NCBI RefSeq assembly: GCF_036227205.1
Contig: NZ_CP109442.1
Location: 5,332,001-5,396,000 of the forward strand
Origin: Amycolatopsis sp. NBC_01480
Lineage (GTDB): Bacteria; Actinomycetota; Actinomycetes; Mycobacteriales; Pseudonocardiaceae
Direction: 5' to 3'
DNA: 64,000 nt
The position numbers and the translations under genes were made by a program. Below the pieces are notes generated by a model. That model ran no database searches. It saw only the letters and a list, made by a program, of their open reading frames with translations, and was not told where the DNA came from. Shown piece after piece: positions 51,547 through 60,642 of this stretch. Every line of letters starts with the position of its first letter. Position 1 is the first letter of the stretch.

Positions 51547-52662
51547 ATGGACACCGAAACCGTCGGCCCGCTGGCGGGGTACGCCGGGTTCGCGGCGGCC
51601 TTGCGCGAAGCCGGGGTGGCCTGCGACGCGCGACGGGTGCAGGCGTACCTCGCGGCCGTCGCCGAGGTGGACATCGCCGCGCCGACCCAGCTGTACTGGG
51701 CCGGGCGGCTGACGTTGTGCTCCGATCCCGACGATCTGCCGCTCTACGAGGAAGCCTTCGCCCGCTGGTTCGAGGTGGAGCCGGCTCCACGGGGCCGCAC
51801 GGCGAACCAGGCGGAGCGACGCGCGCGCATCGCGCCCCTCATCGCGTCCAGCGGCGGTGAAAGCGACGGCGGCGAGAGTTCCGACAGCCTGCGCGTCGCC
51901 GCCAGTGACCACGAAATCCTGCGCCACCGCGACCTCGCCGAGCTGACCACGGCCGAGCGCGAGCACCTGCGGGAACTGCTCGCCACGCTGCATCCCGTGC
52001 TGCCGCAACGGAAGTCGTCCCGGCGCGCGCCGGCGCACCACGGGCGGCTCGATCCGTCACGCACCTTGCGCGCGATGCTGGCCGACGGCGGTGAGCCCGT
52101 CCGGCTCATTCGCAGCCGCGGGGGAACACGGGCGCGCCGGGTGGTGTTACTCATCGACGTGTCCGGTTCGATGAGCCCCTACGCCGACGCGCTGCTGCGG
52201 TTCGCCCACGTGCTCACGCGCGCGAACCCGGCCGGCGTCGAGGTGTTCACGCTGGGCACGCGCATGACGCGGGTGTCCCGGCAACTGCGTCAGCGCGACC
52301 CGGAACTCGCGATGCTCGCGGCGGGCACGGCGGTGCCGGACTTCGCCGGCGGGACCCGGCTCGGCGAGACGCTGCGCGTGTTCCTCGACCGCTGGGGCCA
52401 GCGCGGATTCGCCCGCCGTGCCGTGGTCACGGTGTTCTCCGACGGGTGGGAGCGCGGCGACCCGAGCCTGCTCGGCGACCAGCTCGCGCGCCTGCGCCGG
52501 CTCGCGCACGCCGTATTCTGGGTGAATCCGCACGCGGGACGGGAGGGGTACGCTCCGGTCCAGTCCGGCATTGTGGCCGCCCTGCCCCACATCGACCGGC
52601 TGCTGGCCGGGCACAGCCTGGCGACGTTGGAACGACTGCTCGGGGAGATAGCCGATGCGTGA
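51547..52662 (+). CDS. VWA domain protein (CoxE-like)
   Basis: A 371-residue MoxR partner. The N-terminal half is helical and charged; the C-terminal von Willebrand A domain carries an intact metal-ion site: LLIDVSGSMSPYADALLRFAH (first motif DVSGS), the threonine in FAGGTRLGETL and the aspartate in VTVFSDGWERGD. It acts with the MoxR ATPase in metal-centre assembly of the hydroxylase, by analogy with CoxDE. ATG 51547 has GGGGAG touching it and a -10-like CACAAT 6 nt upstream, so the transcript may be leaderless. It overlaps the XdhC gene by 8 bp. Confidence 0.88.
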   Translation: MDTETVGPLAGYAGFAAALREAGVACDARRVQAYLAAVAEVDIAAPTQLYWAGRLTLCSDPDDLPLYEEAFARWFEVEPAPRGRTANQAERRARIAPLIASSGGESDGGESSDSLRVAASDHEILRHRDLAELTTAEREHLRELLATLHPVLPQRKSSRRAPAHHGRLDPSRTLRAMLADGGEPVRLIRSRGGTRARRVVLLIDVSGSMSPYADALLRFAHVLTRANPAGVEVFTLGTRMTRVSRQLRQRDPELAMLAAGTAVPDFAGGTRLGETLRVFLDRWGQRGFARRAVVTVFSDGWERGDPSLLGDQLARLRRLAHAVFWVNPHAGREGYAPVQSGIVAALPHIDRLLAGHSLATLERLLGEIADA

Positions 52663-53767
52663 CGTACTGGACGACGTGTACCGCCGCTGGTCGGCGGGCG
52701 AAACGGTCGGACTCGGCACGGTGGTGGCCACGTTCTCCTCCGCGCCGCGCGAGCCCGGCGCGTCGATGGTGGTGGCCCCCGACGGCACGGTCGTCGGCAG
52801 TGTGTCCGGCGGCTGCGTCGAGGGCGCGGTGTACGAGCTGGCCCAGGAGGTCGTCACCGAGCGCAAGCCGGTGCTGCAGCGGTACGGCGTGAGCGACGAC
52901 GACGCGTTCGCCGTCGGGCTGACCTGCGGCGGGATCATCGACATCTACGTGGAGCACGTGGACCGCGAGTCGATGCCGGAGCTGCCCGAGGTCGTGGAAT
53001 CGGTGCGGGCCGGGGAGCCGGTCGCCGTGGTCACGGTGATCGAGCACGAGCGCCAGGGCCTCGTGGGCGAGCGCATGATCGTGTGGCCGGACCGCGCGGC
53101 GGGCACGCTCGGCTCTTCGCGCATGGACGACGCCGTGGCCGACGACGCGCGCGGCCTGCTCGCCACCGGCCGCACCGGGACCCTGCACTACGGCCCGGAC
53201 GGCCAGCGCCGCGGCGAGGGCATGGCGGTGTTCGTCAACTCGTTCGAGCCGCCGCCGCGCCTGCTCGTCTTCGGCGCGATCGACTTCGCCGCGGCGATGG
53301 CGCGCATGGGCGCGTACCTCGGCTACCAGGTGACGGTCTGCGACGCGCGGCCGGTGTTCGCCACCAGCAGCCGGTTCCCGGACGCGCACGAGGTGGTCGT
53401 CGACTGGCCGCACCGCTACCTCAAGGCGGAGGCCGAAGCCGGGCGCATCGACGCCCGCACGGCCATCACGGTCCTCACCCACGACCCCAAGTTCGACGTG
53501 CCGCTGCTGGAGGTCGCGCTGGGCCTGGACGTCGGCTACGTCGGCGCCATGGGCTCCCGCAAAACCCATGACGACCGTTTCGCGCGCCTTCGCGAAGCGG
53601 GCATCGGTGAGGCCGAGCTGGAACGGCTGTCCTCGCCGATCGGCCTCGACCTCGGCGCCCGCACCCCGGAGGAGACCGCGGTGTCCATCGCGGCGGAGAT
53701 CATCGCGCTGCGCTGGAGCGGCACCGGACGACGGCTGGCCGCCTTGTCGGGACGCATCCACAACTGA
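52655..53767 (+). CDS. XdhC/CoxF family maturation protein
   Basis: Binds sulfurated molybdenum cofactor and inserts it in the large subunit, by family knowledge. The N-terminal XdhC domain has [40 protein letters not shown] and [16 protein letters not shown], with conserved cysteines in GGC and TCGG; the C-terminal Rossmann domain contains [38 protein letters not shown] and [19 protein letters not shown]. The 370-residue length is normal. ATG 52655 overlaps the VWA stop. Confidence 0.92.
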   Translation: MRDVLDDVYRRWSAGETVGLGTVVATFSSAPREPGASMVVAPDGTVVGSVSGGCVEGAVYELAQEVVTERKPVLQRYGVSDDDAFAVGLTCGGIIDIYVEHVDRESMPELPEVVESVRAGEPVAVVTVIEHERQGLVGERMIVWPDRAAGTLGSSRMDDAVADDARGLLATGRTGTLHYGPDGQRRGEGMAVFVNSFEPPPRLLVFGAIDFAAAMARMGAYLGYQVTVCDARPVFATSSRFPDAHEVVVDWPHRYLKAEAEAGRIDARTAITVLTHDPKFDVPLLEVALGLDVGYVGAMGSRKTHDDRFARLREAGIGEAELERLSSPIGLDLGARTPEETAVSIAAEIIALRWSGTGRRLAALSGRIHN

Positions 53768-54133
53768 GCTGACGCGAGGGGTCCATTCGCGACAACCCGC
53801 CTCCACGGGGTTAACTGCTGCCCGGAAACGCTGCGGGTGCGGCGAAAATCGACCTCGGCCTGGGCCAGGCGCGATCTGTCCATCAGAGAGCGCAGCCGGA
53901 TTTTGCCGCTGGGCGGAAAAATCATCCGGGTGCTAAGTCCGCACCTACGGCGGCCCGCCCGGATTTCCCGTGCAGATGCGGAACCGCCCCGCGAACGGGC
54001 GATGGCAGGGCTTGTCCGCGGGCGAAGGGCGTAGCACGCTCGGCTGTGAGGCCGATCACTCCTCGGCCTTGGCCGTTCCCGCACCGGCCCGCCGCCCTCC
54101 GGGCCCGGCGGGCATCCGTTTTTGGAGGCCTTG
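53768..54133. other. Intergenic leader upstream of the hydroxylase structural genes
   Basis: About 366 bp with no supportable gene. CCCGCCG (54088-54094) and CGGCGGG (54106-54112) pair as a GC-rich hairpin 11 bp before the GGAGG of the small-subunit gene. A less GC-rich segment around 53890-53935 could hold the promoter, but no convincing -35/-10 pair was identified. Confidence 0.4.
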
Positions 54134-54649
54134 ATGCGCATCACCGTCACCGTCGACGGCACCGAATACACCGATGACGTGGAGCCGCGCACCCTGCTGG
54201 TGCACCACCTGCGGGAGCGGGTCGGGAAAGTGGGCACCGTCGTCGGCTGCGACACCAGCAACTGCGGGGCCTGCACCGTCCACCTCGACGGGCAGAGCGT
54301 GAAGTCCTGCTCCGTGCTCGCCGTCCAGGCGGACGGGCACGAGGTCACCACCGTCGAAGGGCTGGCCCGCGACGGGCAGCTCCACCCGGTGCAGCAGGCG
54401 TTCCACGACAACCACGCGCTGCAGTGCGGATTCTGCACCCCCGGCATGATCATGCAGTCGATCGACCTGCTCGCCGACAATCCCGATCCGGACGAGAAAG
54501 CCGTGCGCGAAGGACTCGAGGGCAACCTCTGCCGCTGCACCGGCTACCAGAACATCGTGCGCGCCGTGCAAGACGCCGCGCGGCAGATGAGCCCCGGCGC
54601 CGGGCCCGAGGCCGAGCGCATCAAGCACGTCGGCGTGGGTGGTGAATGA
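54134..54649 (+). CDS. Molybdenum hydroxylase small [2Fe-2S] subunit (CoxS-like)
   Basis: Electron-transfer subunit, 171 residues, with two [2Fe-2S] clusters. The plant-type cluster ligands are in [17 protein letters not shown] and the cysteine of [11 protein letters not shown]. The second cluster is in [12 protein letters not shown] and [16 protein letters not shown] 54134 follows GGAGG by 5 nt. It overlaps the large-subunit gene by 4 bp; gene order S-L-M is that of form II clusters. Confidence 0.95.
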   Translation: MRITVTVDGTEYTDDVEPRTLLVHHLRERVGKVGTVVGCDTSNCGACTVHLDGQSVKSCSVLAVQADGHEVTTVEGLARDGQLHPVQQAFHDNHALQCGFCTPGMIMQSIDLLADNPDPDEKAVREGLEGNLCRCTGYQNIVRAVQDAARQMSPGAGPEAERIKHVGVGGE

Positions 54650-57087
54650 TGACCGCCACGATCGAGCCCGAGATCGGAAAGTCCCGTCGCCGCAAGGAAG
54701 ACGAGCGGCTGATCACCGGCCGCACCCGCTGGACCGACAACATCGTGCTGCCCGGCCTGCTCCACCTCGCCGTGCTCCGCAGCCCGCTGGCGCACGCGAA
54801 GATCGTCTCCATCGACACGTCGGCAGCCAGGGGCGAGCCCGGGGTCATCGCCGTCTATACCGGCCGGGACCTCGACCCCGAGAGCGCCATCGGCATGCCG
54901 TGCGCGTGGCCGATCACGCCGGACATGAAGGCCCCGCGCCGTCCCGTGCTCGCCGCCGACCAGGTGAACTTCGCCGGTGAGGGTGTGGCCGTGGTCGTCG
55001 CGCGCACCGCGGCGGAGGCGCACGACGCGCTCGAGAAGATCGACGTCGAATACGACGAGCTGCCGGTGATCCTGGACATGGAGGCCGCGCTCGCCGAGGG
55101 CTCGCCGCTGGTGCACGAAGAGCTGGGCACCAACAAAAACGCGCTCTGGGTCTTCGACTCCGCCGAGGCCGGCACCGGTGGATCGGTGGACGAAGCGCTT
55201 TCGTCTTCGGAAATCGTGCTCAAGCGCCGGTTCCGCCAGCAGCGGCTGGTGCCGGCGTTCATGGAGCCACGCGCGTGTGTGGTGGACCCGACCGGCGCGC
55301 AGATCACCATGTGGGCGGCCACGCAGGTGCCGCACATCCTGCGTGTGATGTCGGCGCTGACGCTGGGCATCCCGGAGCACAAGCTGCGCGTGATCGCCCC
55401 CGACGTCGGCGGCGGCTTCGGCGGCAAGATCGGCGTGCTGCCCGAAGAGATGATGACCCTGATCATCGCGCAGAAGCTCGGGAAACCGGTGAAGTGGAAC
55501 GAATCCCGGTCCGAGACGATGGTGGCCGCGCACCACGGCCGCGACCAGATCCAGGACATCACCATCGCCGCGAACGCCGACGGCACCGTCACCGGGCTGA
55601 AGGTCGAGCTGATGGCCGGCCTCGGCGCGTACAACGGCCTGGTCGGGCCGGGCGTGCCGATCCTCGGCGCGTTCATGTTCAACGCCATCTACAAGATCCC
55701 GGCGTACCACTTCGCCTGCACCAACGTGTTCACCACGACCACGCTCACCGACGCCTACCGCGGCGCCGGCCGGCCCGAGGCCACGTTCGCGATCGAGCGG
55801 ATCATGGACGAGCTCGCCGACGAGCTGGGCCTGGACCCGTTGGAGCTGCGGGAGAAGAACTGGATCAAGCACGAGGAGTTCCCGTTCACCACGGTGGCCG
55901 GGCTGACCTACGACTCGGGCAACTACGAGGCCGCCACGGAAAAGGCCAAGGAGCTGTTCGGCTACGACAGCCTGCGCCGCGAGCAGGCTTCCCGGCGGGA
56001 GGCGAACGACCCGGTCCAGCTGGGCATCGGCATCTCGACGTTCACCGAAATGTGCGGACTGGCCCCTTCGCGGGTGCTCGGCTCGCTGGACTACGCGGCG
56101 GGCGGCTGGGAGTACGCGTCGATGCGGGTGCTGCCCACCGGCAAGATCGAGGTGACCACCGGCGCTTCGGCGCACGGCCAGGGGCACGAGACGGCGTGGA
56201 GCCAGATCGTCGCCGACCAGCTGGGGGTGCCGTTCGAGGACGTGGAAATCCTGCACGGCGACACGCAGTCCTCGCACAAGGGCATGGACACCTATGGCTC
56301 GCGTTCGCTGGTGGTAGGCGGCATCGCCGTGGTCAAGGCCGCGGAGAAGGTGATCGCCAAGGCCAAGCCGATCGCCGCGCACCTGCTGGAGTGCTCGGAG
56401 GACGACCTCGAGTTCGCCGGTGGCAAGTTCACCGTGAAAGGCACGGATTCCTCGACCACGATCCAGGACGTCGCGTTCACCGTGTTCGCCGCGCACAACC
56501 TGCCCGACGGCATCGAGCCCTCGCTCGACTCCGACGCCACGTTCGACCCGGAGAACTTCTCCTACCCGCACGGCACGCACCTGTGCGCGGCCGAAGTGGA
56601 CACCGAGACCGGCCGGATCAAGCTGCGTTCGTACGTCTGCGTGGACGACGTCGGAGTGGTCGTGAACCCGCTGATCGTGGAGGGCCAGGTGCACGGCGGG
56701 CTAGCGCAGGGCATCGCGCAGGCGCTGTTCGAGGAGGCCGTGCACGACGAAAGCGGCACGCTGACCACGGGCACCTTCGCCGACTACCTGCTGCCTTCGG
56801 CGGCCGACCTGCCGTCGTTCACCACGGCCCGCACCGAGACGCCGTCGACCACGAATCCGTTGGGCGCCAAGGGAGTCGGGGAGGCGGGCACGATCGCCTC
56901 GACGCCGGCGGTGGTCAACGCGGTGATCGACGCGGTGCGCCACCTCGGCGTCGACGAGATCGAGATGCCGATGACCCCGATGCGCGTGTGGCACGCGATC
57001 CAGCACGGGACGACCGACGCCGGCGGCACCGGCAATCAGGCCGGCGGCGGCCTCGGCTCGATCGACGCCTCCGGAGGTGCGCTGTGA
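54646..57087 (+). CDS. Molybdenum hydroxylase large subunit (form II CoxL-like)
   Basis: Catalytic subunit of 813 residues binding molybdopterin cytosine dinucleotide. [23 protein letters not shown] opens the family domain; [15 protein letters not shown] and [17 protein letters not shown] are cofactor loops; the active-site loop reads [14 protein letters not shown] (form II AYRGAGR), not the AYRCSFR of true CO dehydrogenases. The catalytic glutamate lies in [16 protein letters not shown]. Substrate is therefore open: CO is weakly supported, and the adjoining aromatic catabolic operon makes an aromatic or heteroaromatic substrate reasonable. It overlaps the medium-subunit gene by 4 bp. Confidence 0.93.
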   Translation: MMTATIEPEIGKSRRRKEDERLITGRTRWTDNIVLPGLLHLAVLRSPLAHAKIVSIDTSAARGEPGVIAVYTGRDLDPESAIGMPCAWPITPDMKAPRRPVLAADQVNFAGEGVAVVVARTAAEAHDALEKIDVEYDELPVILDMEAALAEGSPLVHEELGTNKNALWVFDSAEAGTGGSVDEALSSSEIVLKRRFRQQRLVPAFMEPRACVVDPTGAQITMWAATQVPHILRVMSALTLGIPEHKLRVIAPDVGGGFGGKIGVLPEEMMTLIIAQKLGKPVKWNESRSETMVAAHHGRDQIQDITIAANADGTVTGLKVELMAGLGAYNGLVGPGVPILGAFMFNAIYKIPAYHFACTNVFTTTTLTDAYRGAGRPEATFAIERIMDELADELGLDPLELREKNWIKHEEFPFTTVAGLTYDSGNYEAATEKAKELFGYDSLRREQASRREANDPVQLGIGISTFTEMCGLAPSRVLGSLDYAAGGWEYASMRVLPTGKIEVTTGASAHGQGHETAWSQIVADQLGVPFEDVEILHGDTQSSHKGMDTYGSRSLVVGGIAVVKAAEKVIAKAKPIAAHLLECSEDDLEFAGGKFTVKGTDSSTTIQDVAFTVFAAHNLPDGIEPSLDSDATFDPENFSYPHGTHLCAAEVDTETGRIKLRSYVCVDDVGVVVNPLIVEGQVHGGLAQGIAQALFEEAVHDESGTLTTGTFADYLLPSAADLPSFTTARTETPSTTNPLGAKGVGEAGTIASTPAVVNAVIDAVRHLGVDEIEMPMTPMRVWHAIQHGTTDAGGTGNQAGGGLGSIDASGGAL

Positions 57088-57938
57088 TCCCCGCCCCGTT
57101 CGATTACGTTGCTCCGTCCACAGTGGACGAGGCGGTGCGGGCGCTCGCGGCAGCGGGCGAGGACGCCAAGGTGCTGGCCGGCGGGCAGAGCCTGCTGCCG
57201 GTGCTGCGGATGCGCCTGGCCGCGCCGACCACGCTCGTCGACCTCGGGAAGGTGGCGGAGCTGCGCGGCATCCGCGAGGACGGCGACGCGCTGGTGATCG
57301 GCGCGATGACCACGCACTACGACGTGCAGCGTGACGCGCTGGTCGCCGAGCACGCCGCGCTGATCAAAGCCGCCACCGACACCGTCGCCGACCCGCAGGT
57401 GCGCCACCGCGGCACCTTCGGCGGCGCCATCGCGCACGCCGACCCGGCGGGGGACCTGCTCGCCCCGGTGCTCGCGCTGGACTGCGAGCTGGTGCTCGCC
57501 GGCCCGTCCGGGCGGCGGACCGTCGGCGCGGCGGAGTTCTTCCAGGACTACTTCACCACCGCGCTGGCGCCGGACGAGCTGCTCGTGGCGGTCCGCGTGC
57601 CGAAGCACACCGGCTGGCGGGCGCACTACGAGAAGTTCAACCGGGTGGCGCAGGCATGGTCGATGGTCGCGGTCGCGGCCACCGTGCGGACCGAGGGCGG
57701 CGTGATCGAAGAGGCCCGTGTCGCGCTGACGAACATGGGTGCGACCCCGGTGCGCGCGACCGGCGTCGAGCGGGCGTTGGTCGGCGCTGCGGCTACTGCC
57801 GAAACCATCCGGGCCGCGGCGGCCCATGCCGCCGACGGCACTGATCCGGCTGCCGACGGCAACTCCGACGTCGAGTACCGGCAGCACCTCGCGCGGGTGC
57901 TGACCGGACGGGCGCTGACGGCCGCGGTGGGTGGTTGA
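57084..57938 (+). CDS. Molybdenum hydroxylase FAD-binding medium subunit (CoxM-like)
   Basis: FAD subunit of 284 residues passing electrons to an acceptor. FAD motifs are VLAGGQSLLPVLRMR and RHRGTFGGAIAHADPAGDLLAP; the C-terminal CO_deh_flav_C domain includes FNRVAQAWSMVAVAATV. GTG 57084 overlaps the large-subunit stop. The last codons encode LTGRALTAAVGG, and that segment is the unit that reappears in decayed tandem form after the stop codon. Confidence 0.93.
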   Translation: MIPAPFDYVAPSTVDEAVRALAAAGEDAKVLAGGQSLLPVLRMRLAAPTTLVDLGKVAELRGIREDGDALVIGAMTTHYDVQRDALVAEHAALIKAATDTVADPQVRHRGTFGGAIAHADPAGDLLAPVLALDCELVLAGPSGRRTVGAAEFFQDYFTTALAPDELLVAVRVPKHTGWRAHYEKFNRVAQAWSMVAVAATVRTEGGVIEEARVALTNMGATPVRATGVERALVGAAATAETIRAAAAHAADGTDPAADGNSDVEYRQHLARVLTGRALTAAVGG

Positions 57939-58240
57939 CGGGCCGCGCACTGACGGCTGCCGTGGTGGTGACGGGCCGGGTGTTGGCCGCTGCCGTCGGT
58001 GGTTGGCTGGCCCGGTCCTGACCGTCGCGGTCGTGGGTGACGGCCGCGGCGCTGGTGGTCGACGCGGTGTGGACGGGCCGGGCGTTGGCCGCCGGAGTCG
58101 GTGGTCGGCTCGCCCGGTCCTGACCGCAGTGGTCGGTGGTGGACGGCCCGGCGCCACCGTGGTGTTGCTGGGCCGGGCGTTGGCCGCCGCAGCCGATGGT
58201 GGACGGCCCGGCGTTGACCGCTGCGGTGGGTGGTGACCAG
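57939..58240 (+). repeat. Decayed tandem repeats of the medium-subunit gene 3' end
   Basis: After the coxM-like stop codon the 33-40 bp segment encoding LTGRALTAAVGG recurs about six times in the same orientation with increasing divergence; recognisable units begin ACGGGCCGCG (57939), ACGGGCCGGG (about 57971), ACGGCCGCGG (about 58040), ACGGGCCGGG (about 58073) and ACGGCCCGGC (about 58143 and 58203). Some units are fused pairs of about 70 bp. The stretch has no gene. The rest of the gap to 58410 appears non-repetitive and presumably holds the CoxG promoter. Confidence 0.75.
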
Positions 58241-58410
58241 CAGGTCGTCGCGGTAGTGGGTGTGTGGTGCCGGGCGTCGATCGTCGCCGGTGGTGGCTGA
58301 CGTATTCGCGCTGGTGAGGGCGATGTGCGGGCCGTCGTTCCCCGTCTGGTGGTGGCGGCGGTGCGTAAGGTGGCTTCATCGGCCAGTTGCTCCAGAGAGG
58401 AGGTCGGCCC

Positions 58411-59148
58411 GTGCGGCTCGACCACGAATTCACCGTCCCGGCCTCGATCGGTGAGGTCTGGCAGGCGGTCATCGACCCGGAGCGCGTCGCGCCGTGTCTG
58501 CCGGGGGCGGCCTTGACCAAGGTCGAGGGGGACTCGTTCACCGGCACGGTGAAGGTCAAGCTGGGGCCGATCTCCTTGCTGTACAAGGGAAGTGGCGAGT
58601 TCCTGGAGAAGGACGAGGCGGCCCGAAAGGTGGTCATCAAGGCGTCCGGCAAGGACGCCCGCGGCGGCGGCACCGCGGCCGCGACGGTGACGCTGACCTT
58701 GACCGAGACCGAAGGCGGCACGCACGGCGCCGTCGCCAGCGACCTGGCCGTCACGGGCCGCCCGGCCCAGTTCGGGCGCGGCCTGATCTCCGAGGTGAGC
58801 GGCAAGATCCTGGACACCTTCGCCGGGAACCTGGCGAGGTCGCTGGACACTGCCGAAGCCCCGGCGGACGCGGCGGAGGAGGCGGCCGGTGACGCCCTCG
58901 AGCGCGCGGCCGCGGAGGTCGCGGAGCAGGCCGCCCGGGAACAGCAGGAACCGCCCGCGAACCCACCGGCGGGGCCCAAGTCCCACCTCCGCAGCGTCCC
59001 GGCCGGCGGCGCGACCGGTGAGGCGGAAGCCATCGACCTGATGGAGTACGCGGGCCAGTCGGTGGCCAAGCGCATCATTCCGGTCGCCGTCGCGGCGGCG
59101 GTCCTGATCGGCGTCATCGCGCTCATCCGAGTCCTGCGCCGCCGCTGA
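58411..59148 (+). CDS. CoxG family protein with C-terminal membrane anchor
   Basis: A 245-residue SRPBCC-fold CoxG protein; CoxG helps recruit CO dehydrogenase to the membrane in known systems. The domain occupies residues 1-150 (MRLDHEFTVPASIGEVWQAVIDPERVAPCLPGA, in two pieces, and KVKLGPISLLYKGSGEF). It is followed by an alanine/glutamate-rich helical linker, a proline-rich hinge (NPPAGPKSHL) and one transmembrane helix (IIPVAVAAAVLIGVIALIRVL). GTG 58411 follows GAGAGGAGG by 7 nt. The anchor gives a direct structural reason for membrane docking of the hydroxylase. Confidence 0.9.
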   Translation: MRLDHEFTVPASIGEVWQAVIDPERVAPCLPGAALTKVEGDSFTGTVKVKLGPISLLYKGSGEFLEKDEAARKVVIKASGKDARGGGTAAATVTLTLTETEGGTHGAVASDLAVTGRPAQFGRGLISEVSGKILDTFAGNLARSLDTAEAPADAAEEAAGDALERAAAEVAEQAAREQQEPPANPPAGPKSHLRSVPAGGATGEAEAIDLMEYAGQSVAKRIIPVAVAAAVLIGVIALIRVLRRR

Positions 59149-59320
59149 CCTCACCCCCCTTCCATCACCCGAACAGGCCGGTTTTGCCCAGCGGCTCTAC
59201 CCCGAGCAGGGTCAACCGGGCAGATTGACGCGGAAATCCCCCGGGTCGGCGACGCGACCGGGGGCTGACGGATACTCTGGGCAACCTCGCCGGCCGACTT
59301 TTCGCAGTGGGGGCGTCACG

Positions 59321-60598
59321 ATGCAGGGAGCCGTCTCCCGGGCCACGCTTTCGGCGTGGCCCGGCTGGCCGTCCCGCTGGACGATGTGGTCCGTCGCCCG
59401 GAAACGCTGGATCGTGTACGCGGCCGGGTGCGAGCTGGTGGCCACGGTGGCCGTGATCGGCGGGCTGGCGGTCGAGTTCGGCGGCCCGGTGCGGCCGGTG
59501 TCGTTCCTGGTGCTGGTCGGGCTCGGCATCGCGCAGGCTGAGATGGCGCGGCGGATCGAGCGGGCGCGCCGGTGGATGAGCGGCCAGACGCACATCAACG
59601 TCACGTCCGTCTGGTACCTCGCCGGTGCCTTCCTGCTGCCGCCCGCGTGGGTCGCGTTGCTCGCGCTCGTGCTGTACCTGCATCTGTGGCTGCGCGTCTG
59701 GCGAGGCGTGCGTACGCGGCCCGCGCATCGCTTCGCAGCCAGCACGGCGTGGGCCATGCTTTCCTGCTTCGCCGCTTCTGCCGTGCTGACGGTCGACGGC
59801 CTCAACCAGGCCGGCCTCGAAACCTGGCGCGGGGTGTTCGCGCTGGTGCTGGCGGCGGCCGTGTTCGAGCTGGTGAACGTCGCGCTGGTCGCGGTCGGGA
59901 TCTACCTCTACACGGCCAGCCGCGCGGCCGCGGACCTGATCGGCACCTGGGAGGACAACGCCTTCGAGCTGGCGACCCTGTGCCTCGGCGGGCTGGCCGC
60001 GCTCGCGCTGGTCGCGCAGCCGGTGCTGGTGGTCTTCGTGGTCGCCCCGTTGCTGCTGCTGCACCGTTATCTGCTGCTGAAACAGCAGTTGCAGGTCGCC
60101 GCCGTCACGGACGAGAAGACCGGCCTGCTGAACACCGCCGGCTGGCACGACCTCGCCACCCGCGAGTACACCCGCGCGCGCCGGCGCGGCCCGGGCAGCG
60201 AGTTCGCCGTGCTGATGATCGACCTCGACCACTTCAAGCGGATCAACGACACGTACGGCCACCTGACCGGCGACGAGGTGCTGGCCGCGGTCGCCGTGGC
60301 GATCGAGGATTCGGTGCGCACCAGCGACACCGTCGGCCGGTTCGGCGGCGAGGAGTTCGTGGTGCTGTTGCCCGCCACCGGCGACACGCACGTGATGGGC
60401 ATCGCCGAACGCGTCCGCGTCGCGGTGGGGGAGCTGGCCGTGGTCGTCTCCGGTTCCGCCCGGGTCGACGGGCTTTCGGTCTCCGTCGGCGTCGCGTGTT
60501 ACCCGGCGGCCGGCGCCACTCTCGACCAGGTGCTGCGCTCCGCCGACGCCGCGCTCTACCGGGCGAAGGACGCCGGGCGCAACCGCGTCGCCGTGTGA
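59321..60598 (+). CDS. Membrane-bound GGDEF diguanylate cyclase
   Basis: About 425 residues: an N-terminal membrane region with roughly six helices (YAAGCELVATVAVIGGLAV, WYLAGAFLLPPAWVALLALVLYL, and others) and a C-terminal GGDEF domain from about residue 270. The domain begins VTDEKTGLLNTAGWH, includes DLDHFKRINDTYGHLTGDEVL, and has the active-site motif GGEEF. RTSD lies five residues before it and is a proper inhibitory I-site, so product feedback is expected. ATG 59321 is preceded by GGGGG. No EAL domain is present. It would make cyclic di-GMP in response to an unknown membrane signal. Confidence 0.92.
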   Translation: MQGAVSRATLSAWPGWPSRWTMWSVARKRWIVYAAGCELVATVAVIGGLAVEFGGPVRPVSFLVLVGLGIAQAEMARRIERARRWMSGQTHINVTSVWYLAGAFLLPPAWVALLALVLYLHLWLRVWRGVRTRPAHRFAASTAWAMLSCFAASAVLTVDGLNQAGLETWRGVFALVLAAAVFELVNVALVAVGIYLYTASRAAADLIGTWEDNAFELATLCLGGLAALALVAQPVLVVFVVAPLLLLHRYLLLKQQLQVAAVTDEKTGLLNTAGWHDLATREYTRARRRGPGSEFAVLMIDLDHFKRINDTYGHLTGDEVLAAVAVAIEDSVRTSDTVGRFGGEEFVVLLPATGDTHVMGIAERVRVAVGELAVVVSGSARVDGLSVSVGVACYPAAGATLDQVLRSADAALYRAKDAGRNRVAV

Positions 60599-60642
60599 GC
60601 CGGGGCTCGAAATACCGGGCCGCCGTTGTTGTTGAACGTTGT

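Noticed and set aside
53768..54133. Molybdenum cofactor riboswitch before the hydroxylase small-subunit gene
   Set aside because: Only a simple GC-rich hairpin was found; no conserved riboswitch core could be recognised by eye.
54646..57087. Calling the cluster a CO dehydrogenase outright
   Set aside because: The active-site loop is AYRGAGR, not AYRCSFR; form II enzymes have uncertain substrates.
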